Assembly (NCBI GenBank): GCA_024742485.1
Contig: JANSYK010000001.1
Coordinates: 1,860,001 to 1,924,000, forward strand
Reading direction: 5' to 3'
Source of the DNA: Alphaproteobacteria bacterium
GTDB taxonomy: Bacteria; Pseudomonadota; Alphaproteobacteria; Rhizobiales; Rhizobiaceae
Length of the DNA: 64,000 bases
This document shows positions 20,149 to 29,407 of this stretch, piece by piece (the stretch's first letter is position 1; the number at the start of each line of letters is the position of its first letter). The position numbers and the translations under genes were made by a program. Under the pieces are notes generated by a model. That model saw nothing but the letters and a program-made list of their open reading frames with translations. It ran no database searches and was not told the origin of the DNA.

Positions 20149-21924
20149 ATGAGTGTTGAACAAGCTGAGCTCTTCGCACTCTTTGCAGCCGTGTTCGCCA
20201 TGCTGTTCTGGGGCCGCTGGCGTTACGATCTCGTGGCATTCTGTGCTTTGCTGGTGGCCTTGGTCCTCGGTCTGGTCCCAACCGAACAGGCCTTCTCCGG
20301 ATTCGGCCATCCGGCTACCGTTATCGTCGCTCTCGTTCTGGTCGTTTCGCGCGGATTGCTCAATTCCGGGGCCATTGACCTCATCACCCGCAGATTGATC
20401 GATGCCGGTCGCAGCACTGGCGCCCATATCGCGACAATGAGTGGAGTCGGCGCAGTATTATCGGCCTTCATGAACAATGTCGCGGCCATGGCCCTGCTCA
20501 TGCCCGTTGACCTGCAAGCCGCCAAGAAAGCCGGACGTCCGGTTCGCCGCACGTTGATGCCGCTGTCCTTTGCAACGATCCTCGGAGGCATGGTCACGCT
20601 GATTGGCACACCACCCAACATCATTATTGCGTCCTTTCGCGAGCGCGCCCTGGGCGCTCCCTTCGGCATGTTTGACTTCACCCCTGTTGGCTCGGCTGTC
20701 GCCGTGGTCGGCATTGCCTTTGTGGCCCTGATCGGCTGGCGTTTCATACCGAAGGGCGACGGGGATGACGCACCGGCGGAAAATCTGCGCGAGCTTGATG
20801 GCTATCTCGCCGAACTCGTCATTCCGGAGAATTCCAAGGCAGTGGGTCAGGAAGTCCGCGATCTCTACCCGGTCGGGGATGAAGACGATGTTGCCATTCT
20901 GGGCGTCATTCGCAACGGCAAAAGACTCGGCGGATTTTCATCGACAGTCGTCCTGCGTGCCGAGGATATGCTGGTGGTCGAGGCCACGGCGGAAGACATT
21001 GACCGCTTTCGTGGATCGCTCGGTCTGGAGTTTTTCGGTGAACGCCTGAGCGAAGAAGCCACCGCCGGCGATTTGTCATTGATGGAAGTGGTGGTGCCAC
21101 GTGAAGCACGCATCGCCGGCCGTTCTGCCATTTCAATCCGGCTGCGCGCCCGCCGCGGCATCACGTTGCTCGGCATCTCGCGAAGAGGCAAGCGCTTCAC
21201 CAAACGCGTCCGGCATGAAACCGTACGGGCTGGTGATATCCTGTTGTTGCTGGGCACCCCGGACCGGCTGCCGGATGTCGCCAATTGGCTCGGTGTTCTG
21301 CCGCTGGCCGAGCGCGGCCTCAATGTCACGCAGCACAGCAAGGCCTGGCTGGCGGTGGGTGTCTTTGCCGCCGCCATTGCCGTATCGGCCTTCGGTCTGC
21401 TTTATCTCGCCACCGCATTGGCGATCGTCGTGGCACTTTATGTCATCCTCGACATAGTACCGATCCGCAATGTCTACGACCATATCGAATGGCCGGTTGT
21501 CGTGCTTCTGGGCAGCATGATCCCACTGGGCGTTGCGCTGGAAAATGTCGGCGGCACGCAATTGATCGCCGGCGAGATCGTCGATCTGGCCGCGGGCCTG
21601 CCGTCCTGGGTCGTCCTGACCGCGCTGATGCTGGTCGTCATGACTCTGTCCGATGTCCTCAACAACACGGCAACGGCTGTGATCGGCGCGCCGATCGCCG
21701 TCGATATTGCCGGCCGTCTGAACGCCAATCCGGACGGATTCCTGATGGCCGTCGCCGTTGCCGCATCCTGCGCCTTCCTGACGCCGATCGGTCACAAGAA
21801 CAACACCTTGATCATGGGTCCTGGCGGCTACAAATTCGGGGATTATTGGCGCACCGGCCTGCCGCTCGAGGTCCTTGTTGTGGCTGTTTCCGTGCCGGTG
21901 ATCCTGATAGTGTTCCCGCTTTAG
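20149..21924 (+). CDS. SLC13-family permease with two TrkA-C (RCK_C) domains
   Basis: A 591-residue inner-membrane transporter. The first membrane block (residues ~5-195) contains the SNT-type MNNVAAMA (~108) and TLIGTPPNIIIASF (~150) motifs. Two cytoplasmic RCK_C domains follow (~212-290 and ~300-380, e.g. GVIRNGKRLGGF and GISRRGKRFTKR). A second block (~395-590) repeats the motif as LNNTATAVIGAPIAVDIAG and ends in ASCAFLTPIGHKNNTLIMGP. This layout is the ArsB/NhaD-related SLC13 permease that moves divalent anions such as sulfate or dicarboxylates with Na+. The RCK_C insert suggests ligand gating. Monocistronic by spacing. Confidence 0.88.
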   Translation: MSVEQAELFALFAAVFAMLFWGRWRYDLVAFCALLVALVLGLVPTEQAFSGFGHPATVIVALVLVVSRGLLNSGAIDLITRRLIDAGRSTGAHIATMSGVGAVLSAFMNNVAAMALLMPVDLQAAKKAGRPVRRTLMPLSFATILGGMVTLIGTPPNIIIASFRERALGAPFGMFDFTPVGSAVAVVGIAFVALIGWRFIPKGDGDDAPAENLRELDGYLAELVIPENSKAVGQEVRDLYPVGDEDDVAILGVIRNGKRLGGFSSTVVLRAEDMLVVEATAEDIDRFRGSLGLEFFGERLSEEATAGDLSLMEVVVPREARIAGRSAISIRLRARRGITLLGISRRGKRFTKRVRHETVRAGDILLLLGTPDRLPDVANWLGVLPLAERGLNVTQHSKAWLAVGVFAAAIAVSAFGLLYLATALAIVVALYVILDIVPIRNVYDHIEWPVVVLLGSMIPLGVALENVGGTQLIAGEIVDLAAGLPSWVVLTALMLVVMTLSDVLNNTATAVIGAPIAVDIAGRLNANPDGFLMAVAVAASCAFLTPIGHKNNTLIMGPGGYKFGDYWRTGLPLEVLVVAVSVPVILIVFPL

Positions 21925-21939
21925 GGCAATCCGTTCATA

Positions 21940-21984
21940 CGGATTTGCCAACACCGTTGTCGCGTATCCGACAAATCGCAACAC
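21940..21984 (+). repeat. Intergenic repeat, degenerate copy D
   Basis: ACACCGTTGTC.CGT.TC.GACAAA follows the arrangement of the repeat family but with several changes in the stem. It lies between the SLC13 permease and recQ. Assigned by eye and less certain than the other copies. Confidence 0.35.
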
Positions 21985-22082
21985 CATCCATATTCAGAAG
22001 AATTGGTGCCAGGGGTGGGAGTTGACCTCCACCGGTCTGTGTAAATCCCGATTGCCGATTAACAGCAATCCGTCGCTGGTAT

Positions 22083-23963
22083 ATGACGGGCAGCGATACG
22101 CGGCGATCCATCTTGGCCGACTTTTGCAAATCAGGTGACGGACAGGGATCAGGTGTGCCAGCCAAACCGGAAATAACTCTACAGGATGTCTTCGGCTTCA
22201 GCGCCTTTCGGCCCGGTCAGCGAAAGATCATTGATCAACTGATGTCGGGCAATCATGTGCTGGCTGTCATGCCAACCGGCGGCGGCAAGTCGCTTTGCTA
22301 TCAGATTCCCGCCATCCTTTCGGATGATCTGACCATTGTCGTGTCACCTCTGGTTGCCCTGATGGATGATCAGGTTGCGGCCTTGCGCGCCAATGGCGTC
22401 AAGGCTGTCCGCATCCATTCGGGAATGTCGCGCGAGGAACAGGTCGATGCCTGGCGCACGATCCGAAACGGTGATTGCAAAATTCTCTATTTGTCTCCGG
22501 AACGGTTGATGTCGGAACGCATGCTGACCGCATTGGAGACCTTTTCCATTGCCTATTTCGTCATCGACGAAGCCCATTGCGTTTCCAAATGGGGTGTCAG
22601 TTTCCGCCCCGAATATGAGATGCTGTCACAATTGAAGGACCGGTTTCCGAACAGCACGTTCGGCGCGTTCACCGCCACGGCAGACAAGGCAACGCGCGAT
22701 GACATTGCGCACAAACTGTTTCCGGGCCCGGGCACGATCACCGTACAGGGTTTCGACAGACCGAACCTGCGGCTGGCGGTCAGTGCAAAGACCGGTTGGC
22801 GCCGCCAGTTGATGACCTTTCTGGACGACAAATCCGGCCAGTCCGGCATCGTTTACTGCCTGTCGCGCAAATATACCGAGGAGGTTGCCGATTATCTGAA
22901 CGAAGAGGGGATCAAGGCCATTGCCTATCATGCCGGACAGGACGCAGATCAGCGCCGCCTGAGCCAGGACCGCTTCATGAGCGAAGACGCGGTGGTCATG
23001 GTGGCCACGATCGCATTCGGCATGGGGATCGATAAACCCGACATCCGCTTTGTGTGCCATCTCAATTTGCCGGGCAGCGTCGAGGCCTACTATCAGGAGA
23101 TCGGCCGTGCCGGGCGCGACGGGGCTCCGGCAGAAACATTGATGCTGTTCGGGCTCGACGACATCCGGATGCGACGCATGTTCATCGATCAGGACGGCGA
23201 TGACGACGCCCACAAATTGCGCGAGCACAAGCGTCTGGATTCATTGCTTGCCTATTGCGAGGCCGCTCAATGCCGACGCCAGACCCTGCTTGCCTATTTC
23301 GACGAGGAAAGCGGACCCTGCGGCAATTGCGATACCTGTCTTAACCCGCCGGTCCGCGTCGATGGCACAAAGCAGGCTCAGATGATCCTGTCGGCGATCT
23401 ACCGGACGGGGCAGTTCTTTGGCGCAGCGCACATCATCGACGTGGTCAGGGGTGCACAGAACCAGAAAATCATTGAACGCGGCCATGATCAACTGCCGAC
23501 CTTCGGTGTTGGCAAGGATCACTCGAAACCCTATTGGCAGGCCTTCATCCGCCAGATGGTCGCCGGCGGCATCTTGACGATCAACATTCAGAAATATGGC
23601 TGCCTGGAAATGACGGAACAGGGCCGCCAGATCCTTCGCGGCGAGCATGATTTCGAGTTCAGGGAAATCCAGGTGCCGGTCAAGCCGGAGCGCCGGAAAA
23701 AGAGCCGGACGACGGGACCTGCGCTCGAACTGTCAAGTCAGGACGATCAATTGCTGGCGCATCTCAAGGCTTTGCGCCTCGAGCTCGCACGCAGCCGAAA
23801 CGTACCGGCCTATGTGGTGTTTCCCGACAGCACTCTGATTGAAATCGCCGCCAAACGACCCGACACACTCGATCGCCTGTCCGAAATCAACGGGGTCGGT
23901 CCGAAAAAACTGCAGGATTATGGCGAAACGTTCCTGGCGCTTGTGAACGAGACCGAGGCATGA
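22083..23963 (+). CDS. recQ: ATP-dependent DNA helicase RecQ
   Basis: A 626-residue superfamily-2 helicase. Motif I is VMPTGGGKSLCYQIP (~63), motif II is VIDEAHCVSKWG (~160), and the SF2 second domain shows MVATIAFGMGIDKPDIRFV and QEIGRAGRDG (motif VI). A zinc-binding RQC segment follows, with C-R-R-Q and CGNCDTCL. An HRDC domain ends the protein (LRLELARSRNVPAYVVFPDS). Full length for RecQ. The extra ~25 N-terminal residues before the conserved FGFSAFRPGQ may mean the true start is the GTG at 22155. Functions in recombination and fork repair; unrelated to its neighbours. Confidence 0.95.
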   Translation: MTGSDTRRSILADFCKSGDGQGSGVPAKPEITLQDVFGFSAFRPGQRKIIDQLMSGNHVLAVMPTGGGKSLCYQIPAILSDDLTIVVSPLVALMDDQVAALRANGVKAVRIHSGMSREEQVDAWRTIRNGDCKILYLSPERLMSERMLTALETFSIAYFVIDEAHCVSKWGVSFRPEYEMLSQLKDRFPNSTFGAFTATADKATRDDIAHKLFPGPGTITVQGFDRPNLRLAVSAKTGWRRQLMTFLDDKSGQSGIVYCLSRKYTEEVADYLNEEGIKAIAYHAGQDADQRRLSQDRFMSEDAVVMVATIAFGMGIDKPDIRFVCHLNLPGSVEAYYQEIGRAGRDGAPAETLMLFGLDDIRMRRMFIDQDGDDDAHKLREHKRLDSLLAYCEAAQCRRQTLLAYFDEESGPCGNCDTCLNPPVRVDGTKQAQMILSAIYRTGQFFGAAHIIDVVRGAQNQKIIERGHDQLPTFGVGKDHSKPYWQAFIRQMVAGGILTINIQKYGCLEMTEQGRQILRGEHDFEFREIQVPVKPERRKKSRTTGPALELSSQDDQLLAHLKALRLELARSRNVPAYVVFPDSTLIEIAAKRPDTLDRLSEINGVGPKKLQDYGETFLALVNETEA

Positions 23964-24008
23964 TCAAGCGGTTGGTGCCATGGCACATCATGGTTCCGCA
24001 GCTCGTAA

Positions 24009-24329
24009 TCAGGATGGTATGCGCACAAACACACGCTCCTCGCGCACGTCCACGCGATAGGTGCCAAGGTCCCTGTCAGCCGGAGCGCTGAGAACTTTGC
24101 CGGTCGGAATGTGGAACCGTGCCTGATGCAGCGGACATTCGACAATATCACCGTCCACATAGCCGTCACACAGATCCGCGACCTCATGAGTGCAAAATCC
24201 AGCGGTGGCATGAACAGCCTCACCGATCCGGTACAGCACGATGTAGTGATCGTCGGCAAATACACCCTGTGGAATGTCCTCCTCAAGCTCGGCAAAAGCG
24301 AACACATCCACCCAATTGTCTTCGGTCAT
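24009..24329 (-). CDS. Rieske-type [2Fe-2S] ferredoxin, MocE family
   Basis: A 106-residue soluble electron carrier. The Rieske cluster ligands are visible: Cys46-Thr-His48 (FCTHEVADLCDG) and Cys65-Pro-Leu-His68 (ECPLHQARFH). The start at 24329 has AGGGGAT upstream; an extension to 24386 is possible but adds unconserved sequence. It follows the desaturase-family oxygenase at 24390-25382, the same pairing as mocD-mocE of rhizopine catabolism, where MocE passes electrons from the MocF reductase to MocD. A MocF-like reductase lies 19 kb away (43575-44789). A second MocE-like gene is at 38656. Confidence 0.85.
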   Translation of the reverse strand: MTEDNWVDVFAFAELEEDIPQGVFADDHYIVLYRIGEAVHATAGFCTHEVADLCDGYVDGDIVECPLHQARFHIPTGKVLSAPADRDLGTYRVDVREERVFVRIPS

Positions 24330-24389
24330 TGGCGATCCCCTGTCGTGCTCAAGTTCAATTGCTGTGCCGGAGGCTGCCACCATCATTCG

Positions 24390-25382
24390 TCATGCGCCCA
24401 CGCCACCGGCTTTCAAACGCCGTTCCTTTTCCATCAGATAGTGCAGCTGGAATTCGACCGTTTCCCGATAGCCATCGCGTACGTCCTTCACGTCAGCCTG
24501 ACGGCGCAGCACATCGTCGAGGCGGGGAATCGCGTGAAATGGCACCTGTGGTGCAACATGGTGGGCTGTGTGCAGGGGCATGTTCCAGGACAACCAGCGA
24601 ACCGGCCGCCATGACAGAATGGTCCGCGTATTCTTGAGCATGTCCTCGGTGTGGTCACATCCGACATGTTCGGCAAGACGAATGATGCGTTCCACCGGCT
24701 CGGCGACAAGGCGCGGGATCAACCAATAGACAAGGGCCGCCGGGCTTTGCATGACAATCGAAATGATGGCGACCGCCGCATACACACCCAGCATGATGCA
24801 TCCCTGGCGTTGCACGATCTTTCGGGCAGACGGATAAACGTAACGCTTTTCCCGCTCGGAGAGCAGGCCAAGTGGATGTCGCACCAGCGCGGACAGGATG
24901 TCCTTGAAGTACGGAATGGCGGTAAAGTAATAGAGATACCCCCAAAACCGCTCACCGATCACAATCATCTGGGGATCACGATCAATGTTCTGCGTATAGG
25001 TGTGGTGATCGGCGTGTTGCAATTTGAAGTGAAGCGGCGCCAGACCCAGTACCAATGCGCACATCCAGAACACCGCGCTGTTGAGCCAGCGGGTCTTGAA
25101 CGCTGTGAAGTGGCTGCATTCGTGCAGTGGCGCGAAGAGATGAACGATAAACAGACCCTGGATGAATATGGCTGGCACCACCCACCAGGTGCCGCTCGTC
25201 AGATAGATGACCGTGCTCGATAGGCCGATTAGCCCAAGATGACAGGCCAGGAACAAAAGGCCTGGTGCATTCTTGCGCTGCATAAGCTTGCGCAGATTGC
25301 CGCGTCCGACTGCCTTTTGTGCAGCCTGCGATGCGGCAATTGTCGTGCGATTGCGCTCAAGAGCCGCATCCTGCGATACCAT
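24390..25382 (-). CDS. Membrane diiron oxygenase of the fatty-acid-desaturase family, MocD-like
   Basis: A 330-residue membrane protein with four hydrophobic spans and the three histidine boxes of integral membrane diiron enzymes: HECSH (87-91), HADHH (123-127) and HTAHH (271-275). Family members desaturate or hydroxylate lipids, but those followed by a Rieske ferredoxin include MocD, proposed as the oxygenase that demethylates 3-O-methyl-scyllo-inosamine. The gene is followed at once by such a ferredoxin, so an O- or N-demethylase or hydroxylase role on a small molecule is more likely than lipid desaturation. This is an inference from context. The divergent GntR gene and the palindrome at 25422 suggest substrate-induced control. 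Confidence 0.8.
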   Translation of the reverse strand: MVSQDAALERNRTTIAASQAAQKAVGRGNLRKLMQRKNAPGLLFLACHLGLIGLSSTVIYLTSGTWWVVPAIFIQGLFIVHLFAPLHECSHFTAFKTRWLNSAVFWMCALVLGLAPLHFKLQHADHHTYTQNIDRDPQMIVIGERFWGYLYYFTAIPYFKDILSALVRHPLGLLSEREKRYVYPSARKIVQRQGCIMLGVYAAVAIISIVMQSPAALVYWLIPRLVAEPVERIIRLAEHVGCDHTEDMLKNTRTILSWRPVRWLSWNMPLHTAHHVAPQVPFHAIPRLDDVLRRQADVKDVRDGYRETVEFQLHYLMEKERRLKAGGVGA

Positions 25383-25421
25383 TGCAACGCTCCCATTGCC
25401 GTTGTTACCATATACTCAATA

Positions 25422-25442
25422 TTGCATATTATTAATATGCAA
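25422..25442. promoter_or_regulatory. Perfect 10+1+10 palindrome, candidate GntR operator
   Basis: Arms TTGCATATTA and TAATATGCAA flank one base. It is 40 bases upstream of the MocD-like start and about 190 bases upstream of the GntR gene, in the divergent promoter region. A related sequence occurs at 26474-26490 before the next gene. AT-rich palindromes of this kind are typical FCD-type GntR sites. Confidence 0.6.
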
Positions 25443-25629
25443 TTTCAAATTATCAAGCTGAGACCCGGGCTGGCTCTGTGTCGGCCAATACTGCGCGACA
25501 GTTGGATTGGTCGGCAACTGGAAAGGCCCGGCTGGACGAAGCGGACAGGTCACACCATCAGGGCGAATTGATGAAACGCGCCATGGAATCTGATATCCAT
25601 TGTGGGCTCGCAACGAGCGAAGGAAAGAA

Positions 25630-26361
25630 ATGAGCCAGAAAACCACTTCCCGCCCGCCACGTGGCAAGGGGACAGACCGCGTCTATCTTGCGCTACGCAA
25701 TCAAATCGTCCGTATGGAGCTGCGCCCTGGACAGAAAATCGATGAGAACGAAATCGTCAAATCTCTGGGGGTATCTCGAACGCCGGTGCGTGAAGCCATC
25801 ATTCGCCTCTCCGGAGACAAGCTCGTCGATGTTCTGACCAATCGGGGCGCCCGGGTCGCACCGCTCGATATACTCGAACTGAGCCAGTATTTTGAAGCGC
25901 TGGAGTTGACCACACGGGCCACGCATCATTGGGCAAGCCTGCGCAGAACCGAAAAGTCGCTGGCCCTGATTGATCGGGCACGCCTTGCCTACGAAAAGGC
26001 GGCCGACGCAAAAGAGCCCTTCGCAATGAGCGAAGCAAATCTTGATTTTCACCATGCTATTTCGGAAGCATCAGGCAATCAGCTTTATAGCGAAATTGTG
26101 TTCAAGCTGTCGGTCCTGGGAATGCGAATTGGCTGGATTTGGTACCGCGATATTGCGGATGACCGGAAGGCCATCGAAGTCAAGAGGACCATCAAGGAAC
26201 ATCGCCTGATCCAGGCTGCAATCAAGGAACGCAACGCTGAAGAAGCCGAACGTCTGGCGAAAATTCACATCGATGCATTCCGTGAACAGGTTTTCCTGCG
26301 CCTCAGTCATACGCTCGGCTCAGCAATTCCGGTCGAGATGCCAGACAGCAGCAAAAAATAG
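25630..26361 (+). CDS. GntR-family regulator, FCD (FadR-like) subfamily
   Basis: 243 residues from the ATG at 25630, which has AGGAAAG seven bases upstream; a longer frame from 25600 is less likely. The N-terminal winged helix has the GntR signature IVKSLGVSRTPVREAIIRLS (~45-64). The C-terminal all-helical FCD domain (~95-225) includes the metal/effector-binding pattern D-F-H (NLDFHHAISEASGN) and EHRLIQAAIKERNAEEAERL. FCD regulators usually bind a carboxylate and release DNA. Divergent from mocD/mocE-like genes and upstream of the DRE-TIM protein, both with matching AT-rich candidate sites. Confidence 0.9.
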   Translation: MSQKTTSRPPRGKGTDRVYLALRNQIVRMELRPGQKIDENEIVKSLGVSRTPVREAIIRLSGDKLVDVLTNRGARVAPLDILELSQYFEALELTTRATHHWASLRRTEKSLALIDRARLAYEKAADAKEPFAMSEANLDFHHAISEASGNQLYSEIVFKLSVLGMRIGWIWYRDIADDRKAIEVKRTIKEHRLIQAAIKERNAEEAERLAKIHIDAFREQVFLRLSHTLGSAIPVEMPDSSKK

Positions 26362-26473
26362 ACTGCCCAGATTCGCTGACACCTGCGCCCGCAAACTCGT
26401 CAGGTTCGCGGTGAACAAGACACGGCGCATCGAGTCGTTCATCTTTGATGCGAGTCGCCAAAAACTTGACCAT

Positions 26474-26490
26474 TTGTATATTATTCGTAT
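26474..26490. promoter_or_regulatory. Second candidate GntR site upstream of the DRE-TIM gene
   Basis: TTGTATATTATTCGTAT matches the first 17 bases of the palindrome at 25422-25442 at 14 positions. It lies about 60 bases before the start of the gene at 26552. The right arm is degraded. Confidence 0.4.
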
Positions 26491-26551
26491 TTTTATGGTG
26501 CGGCACTGGCCTCTCACATGCCACAAAGCGCCGCTGGAAAGGCGTGATCGG

Positions 26552-27925
26552 ATGGAAGAAAAACCACAATCGGCCGACAGCCTGGATTCCGTCGATGAAG
26601 ATGTCCTGCTGAGTGCCGTAACCCATATCGAGGATCGATTGACCATCCTGCGGGAGGCAGAACCCTACGTGATGGACATGTCGGCACGTGAGGCATCACT
26701 TTCATCGCGTCATGGCCATACACTGCAGGACAAGATCGAACTCTATGAACTGGCGCGTGACCTCGGCATTCATGATTTCGGACTTCCCAATTTCTTCGCT
26801 TTTCCGTCGGTAACCGACGGATTCATGGAGTACCTGGTTGAGAAGAACATTCCTCTGGACCCGTTCTTTTCAACGATAGCGGTTGAGCCCATCGTTGAAG
26901 ATCAGCCATTTCCAATGGGACCCGCTGCCCACCAGACGGTTCATTATCAGATACCGAATGTTATCCTCCTGGTTGAAATCAGGCCGAGTACGATCCAATC
27001 CGTCGGTCAGACGGAGGACGATGCACTCGCCGGGCTCAGCGCTCATATTCGCCACTACCGCAATCTGCTGCCACCGCCAGACGACAGACGAGGCAGAATT
27101 TACATCCGGCTCGCCGATCCCTTCGATGCCTATGATGAAGATCCGCGCTTCCTGCTTCGCGTCATAAAGATGCTTGGACAGGAGGACATTACCGGAATTC
27201 TGTTTGAAGACGTCAAAGGCACCCGTTTTCCGTTTGAGACCTATGCGCTGGTCAAACTGATGCGGCACTATCTGCCAAAGCCGCGCAAACTGCTCGCTCA
27301 TCCCCATACGGCGAACGGAACCGAGGACGCGGCGGTTCTGGAGGCACTGCTTGCGGGCGGAGATGGAGTTTGGTCCGGCTTCACGCCGCAGGCCGCTCAG
27401 GGCGGCCATGGATCGGCTTTGATGATGCTGACCAATCTGATGCGCGCGCGCAATCCACGCGTCGCCCAATTGTACAACACCACACGATTTCAGGACGTTG
27501 CAGAGCGGATGTGGAAAATACAGGATCAGCTCTCCATTCCACCGAATACGCCCGTCGTCGGCGAACGCGCCTATCGCTATGTTGACAAGTATTTCGAGCA
27601 GACAGACGAGCCAAGGGATCTTGATCCGGCACTGATCGGCCGCACGCCCGGATACCAGATCACGCCCAGCTGGGCACCCGCCTATGTGATCGGCAAACGA
27701 TTGGAAGAGCTTGGATACGGTTCAAATATCACCCGCAACCAGGCTTTGCTGGGCAAGATGCGTGCTTTGATCAACGAAGCGTTGATCGAGGGTCGATATG
27801 TCGATTGTGATGCGCCTGCCGAAATCGAAAAACTGCTGACCAGGGCTCAAGATCTGGTGGAAGACACACCGGCACCACGCGACGAACACGATGCCGCCGC
27901 CGCACTGACGCAGCGATACCGCTAA
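26552..27925 (+). CDS. Divergent DRE-TIM metallolyase-like protein (HMG-CoA lyase/isopropylmalate synthase fold)
   Basis: 457 residues from the ATG at 26552 (GGAAAGG nine bases upstream). I infer the fold from DMSAREASLSSRHGHTLQDK (~42-61), which lines up with the family's D-x-T-L-R-D-G-x-Q start, and from LLAHPHTANGTEDAAVLEAL (~248), which matches the metal-binding H-x-H and following G-x-A helix. Arg46 would be the catalytic Arg, while the metal-ligand Asp is Glu47. The GVWSGFTPQAAQGGHGSALM stretch replaces the usual D-x-S-x-x-G-x-G-x-x-x-N segment. It is longer than HMG-CoA lyases, with a ~35-residue N-terminal extension. A lyase or aldolase on a CoA or 2-oxo acid is possible, but specificity is unknown. 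Confidence 0.6.
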   Translation: MEEKPQSADSLDSVDEDVLLSAVTHIEDRLTILREAEPYVMDMSAREASLSSRHGHTLQDKIELYELARDLGIHDFGLPNFFAFPSVTDGFMEYLVEKNIPLDPFFSTIAVEPIVEDQPFPMGPAAHQTVHYQIPNVILLVEIRPSTIQSVGQTEDDALAGLSAHIRHYRNLLPPPDDRRGRIYIRLADPFDAYDEDPRFLLRVIKMLGQEDITGILFEDVKGTRFPFETYALVKLMRHYLPKPRKLLAHPHTANGTEDAAVLEALLAGGDGVWSGFTPQAAQGGHGSALMMLTNLMRARNPRVAQLYNTTRFQDVAERMWKIQDQLSIPPNTPVVGERAYRYVDKYFEQTDEPRDLDPALIGRTPGYQITPSWAPAYVIGKRLEELGYGSNITRNQALLGKMRALINEALIEGRYVDCDAPAEIEKLLTRAQDLVEDTPAPRDEHDAAAALTQRYR

Positions 27926-28195
27926 GTTTCGATGCCTCAAGCCGGTTCGATTGAATCGATCGGCGTGATTCTGACCGTGTGTTGCGATTGTCACGGGCAT
28001 CCTACAACGCCTTGTGCAGTCGAAAGGCCCTGTCTCGCGAGCCGGTTACGTTTCCACCCCGAAAACGTGTCGCGAGCCGGCAAGTCACGGCACATGAATT
28101 TGAAGTTCGGTGCTGGCGACCGGCGGAAAGCTTGTGCTATTGCAAAAGTAAAACCGGATCCGTCACTTGGCAATTATCATCAACAAGGCCTGTGA

Positions 28196-29329
28196 ATGCG
28201 TCAGTTTATGATCAAGGCACTCGCCATACTGATAAGCGTTTTGGCGACATTTGTCCTGATGGAAGCAATACTGCGTTTTTTGCCATACAACTCGGGGATG
28301 GTCGCCGCCCCGGTCAATGACGCACAGCCGATCTACCGATTTCTGGCCGATCGGGACGTGCGTTATTCTCAAGATTGGGACATGAAAAACAGCCGCATCC
28401 GTCACGTAAACAAGGATGGATTTCTAAGCGATATCGAATATCGCTCACAGAACGACAGCCCGCTCATAGCGTTGATAGGCGACAGTGATGTGGAGGCTAT
28501 TCAGGTCGATTGGGAAGAGACGGCACACGGACGTTTGCACCGGAATCTCGCCCCGGACATTCGTGTCTATGCTTTTGGTGCAGCCTATGCAGCTCTGGCT
28601 CAATATCTTTCCTGGGCAGAATACGCGAAAGAGACCTACGGACCGGACATGCTTGTGGTCAATCTTGTCGCAAACGACTTTCTGCAGAAACTGCCGAAAC
28701 CCGGATCAAGATATACCGGTGGATTTCAGGGAATGCACTATTTCAGTCAAAACGATCAGGGCGATCTGGTCGTCATGCGCTCCGATCGACCGGCTGAATC
28801 CTGGCGGAGGCGCCTTGCCAGAAAATCCGCACTGGTTGCCTACGCCTATCGCAATGCCGGTGTCACCAGCATGCCGGCAAAAATCAGGGCGAACCTGAAC
28901 AACATCTTTAATCCGCCAAAAGAACCGGTGTTCATTGCCAATACTGTCGCCAAGGTCAGCCAGGACGACCTGACTTTATCAAAACGTCAGGTTGACGCGT
29001 TCCTGAATCGCCTTGCACCCATGAGCGGACTGGAGCCTTCATCCATTGTCATCGTGATAGATGGGCTGCGCCCCGAACTCTACGACCTCTCGCAAATCGA
29101 ACGGACCGCCAACACATTCCCGGCAATTATGGCCAAATACATCAGGGAATCGGCAAGCCGGCTCGGCTATGAGGTCATTGACCTTCAACCCCTATTCATG
29201 GAAGAGCATCAAGAGAACGGAAGGCGCTTCGAGTTTTCTTACAACAACCACTGGAATGCTCACGGTCACGATGTGATGTCCGAGGCTGTGATGTCTTCGC
29301 AAACCTTTGACCGGATATTCAAGCCCTGA
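28196..29329 (+). CDS. SGNH/GDSL-type hydrolase-like protein, membrane anchored
   Basis: 377 residues. An N-terminal hydrophobic segment (KALAILISVLATFVLMEAIL, ~6-25) anchors it or acts as a signal. The periplasmic domain has the SGNH block I LIALIGDSDVEAIQVDW (nucleophile Ser in GDSD, ~92), the Asn block LVANDFLQK and the His block NNHWNAHGHDVMSEAV (His352). The Asp normally two residues before this His is Asn350, so the catalytic triad looks altered. It is the first gene of a cassette with SxtJ, DUF5989 and a carbamoyltransferase, where SGNH proteins are plausible acyl- or carbohydrate-modifying partners. Confidence 0.75.
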   Translation: MRQFMIKALAILISVLATFVLMEAILRFLPYNSGMVAAPVNDAQPIYRFLADRDVRYSQDWDMKNSRIRHVNKDGFLSDIEYRSQNDSPLIALIGDSDVEAIQVDWEETAHGRLHRNLAPDIRVYAFGAAYAALAQYLSWAEYAKETYGPDMLVVNLVANDFLQKLPKPGSRYTGGFQGMHYFSQNDQGDLVVMRSDRPAESWRRRLARKSALVAYAYRNAGVTSMPAKIRANLNNIFNPPKEPVFIANTVAKVSQDDLTLSKRQVDAFLNRLAPMSGLEPSSIVIVIDGLRPELYDLSQIERTANTFPAIMAKYIRESASRLGYEVIDLQPLFMEEHQENGRRFEFSYNNHWNAHGHDVMSEAVMSSQTFDRIFKP

Positions 29330-29407
29330 AGACTATGGATATGACTGTCCTGGACATTCGGCGTAACCGAGTGGCCCGATTGAAACGCAACGGACCTTAG
29401 TTCAGCG

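Noticed and set aside
21133-21987. Minus-strand frame of 284 codons opposite the SLC13 permease
   Set aside because: Antisense shadow, rich in His/Asp/Gln/Arg, no recognised product.
28035-28080. Direct repeat TCGCGAGCCGG (28035-28045 and 28070-28080)
   Set aside because: Only two copies, 35 bases apart, in a 270-base gap; no regulatory or mobile context to support a call.
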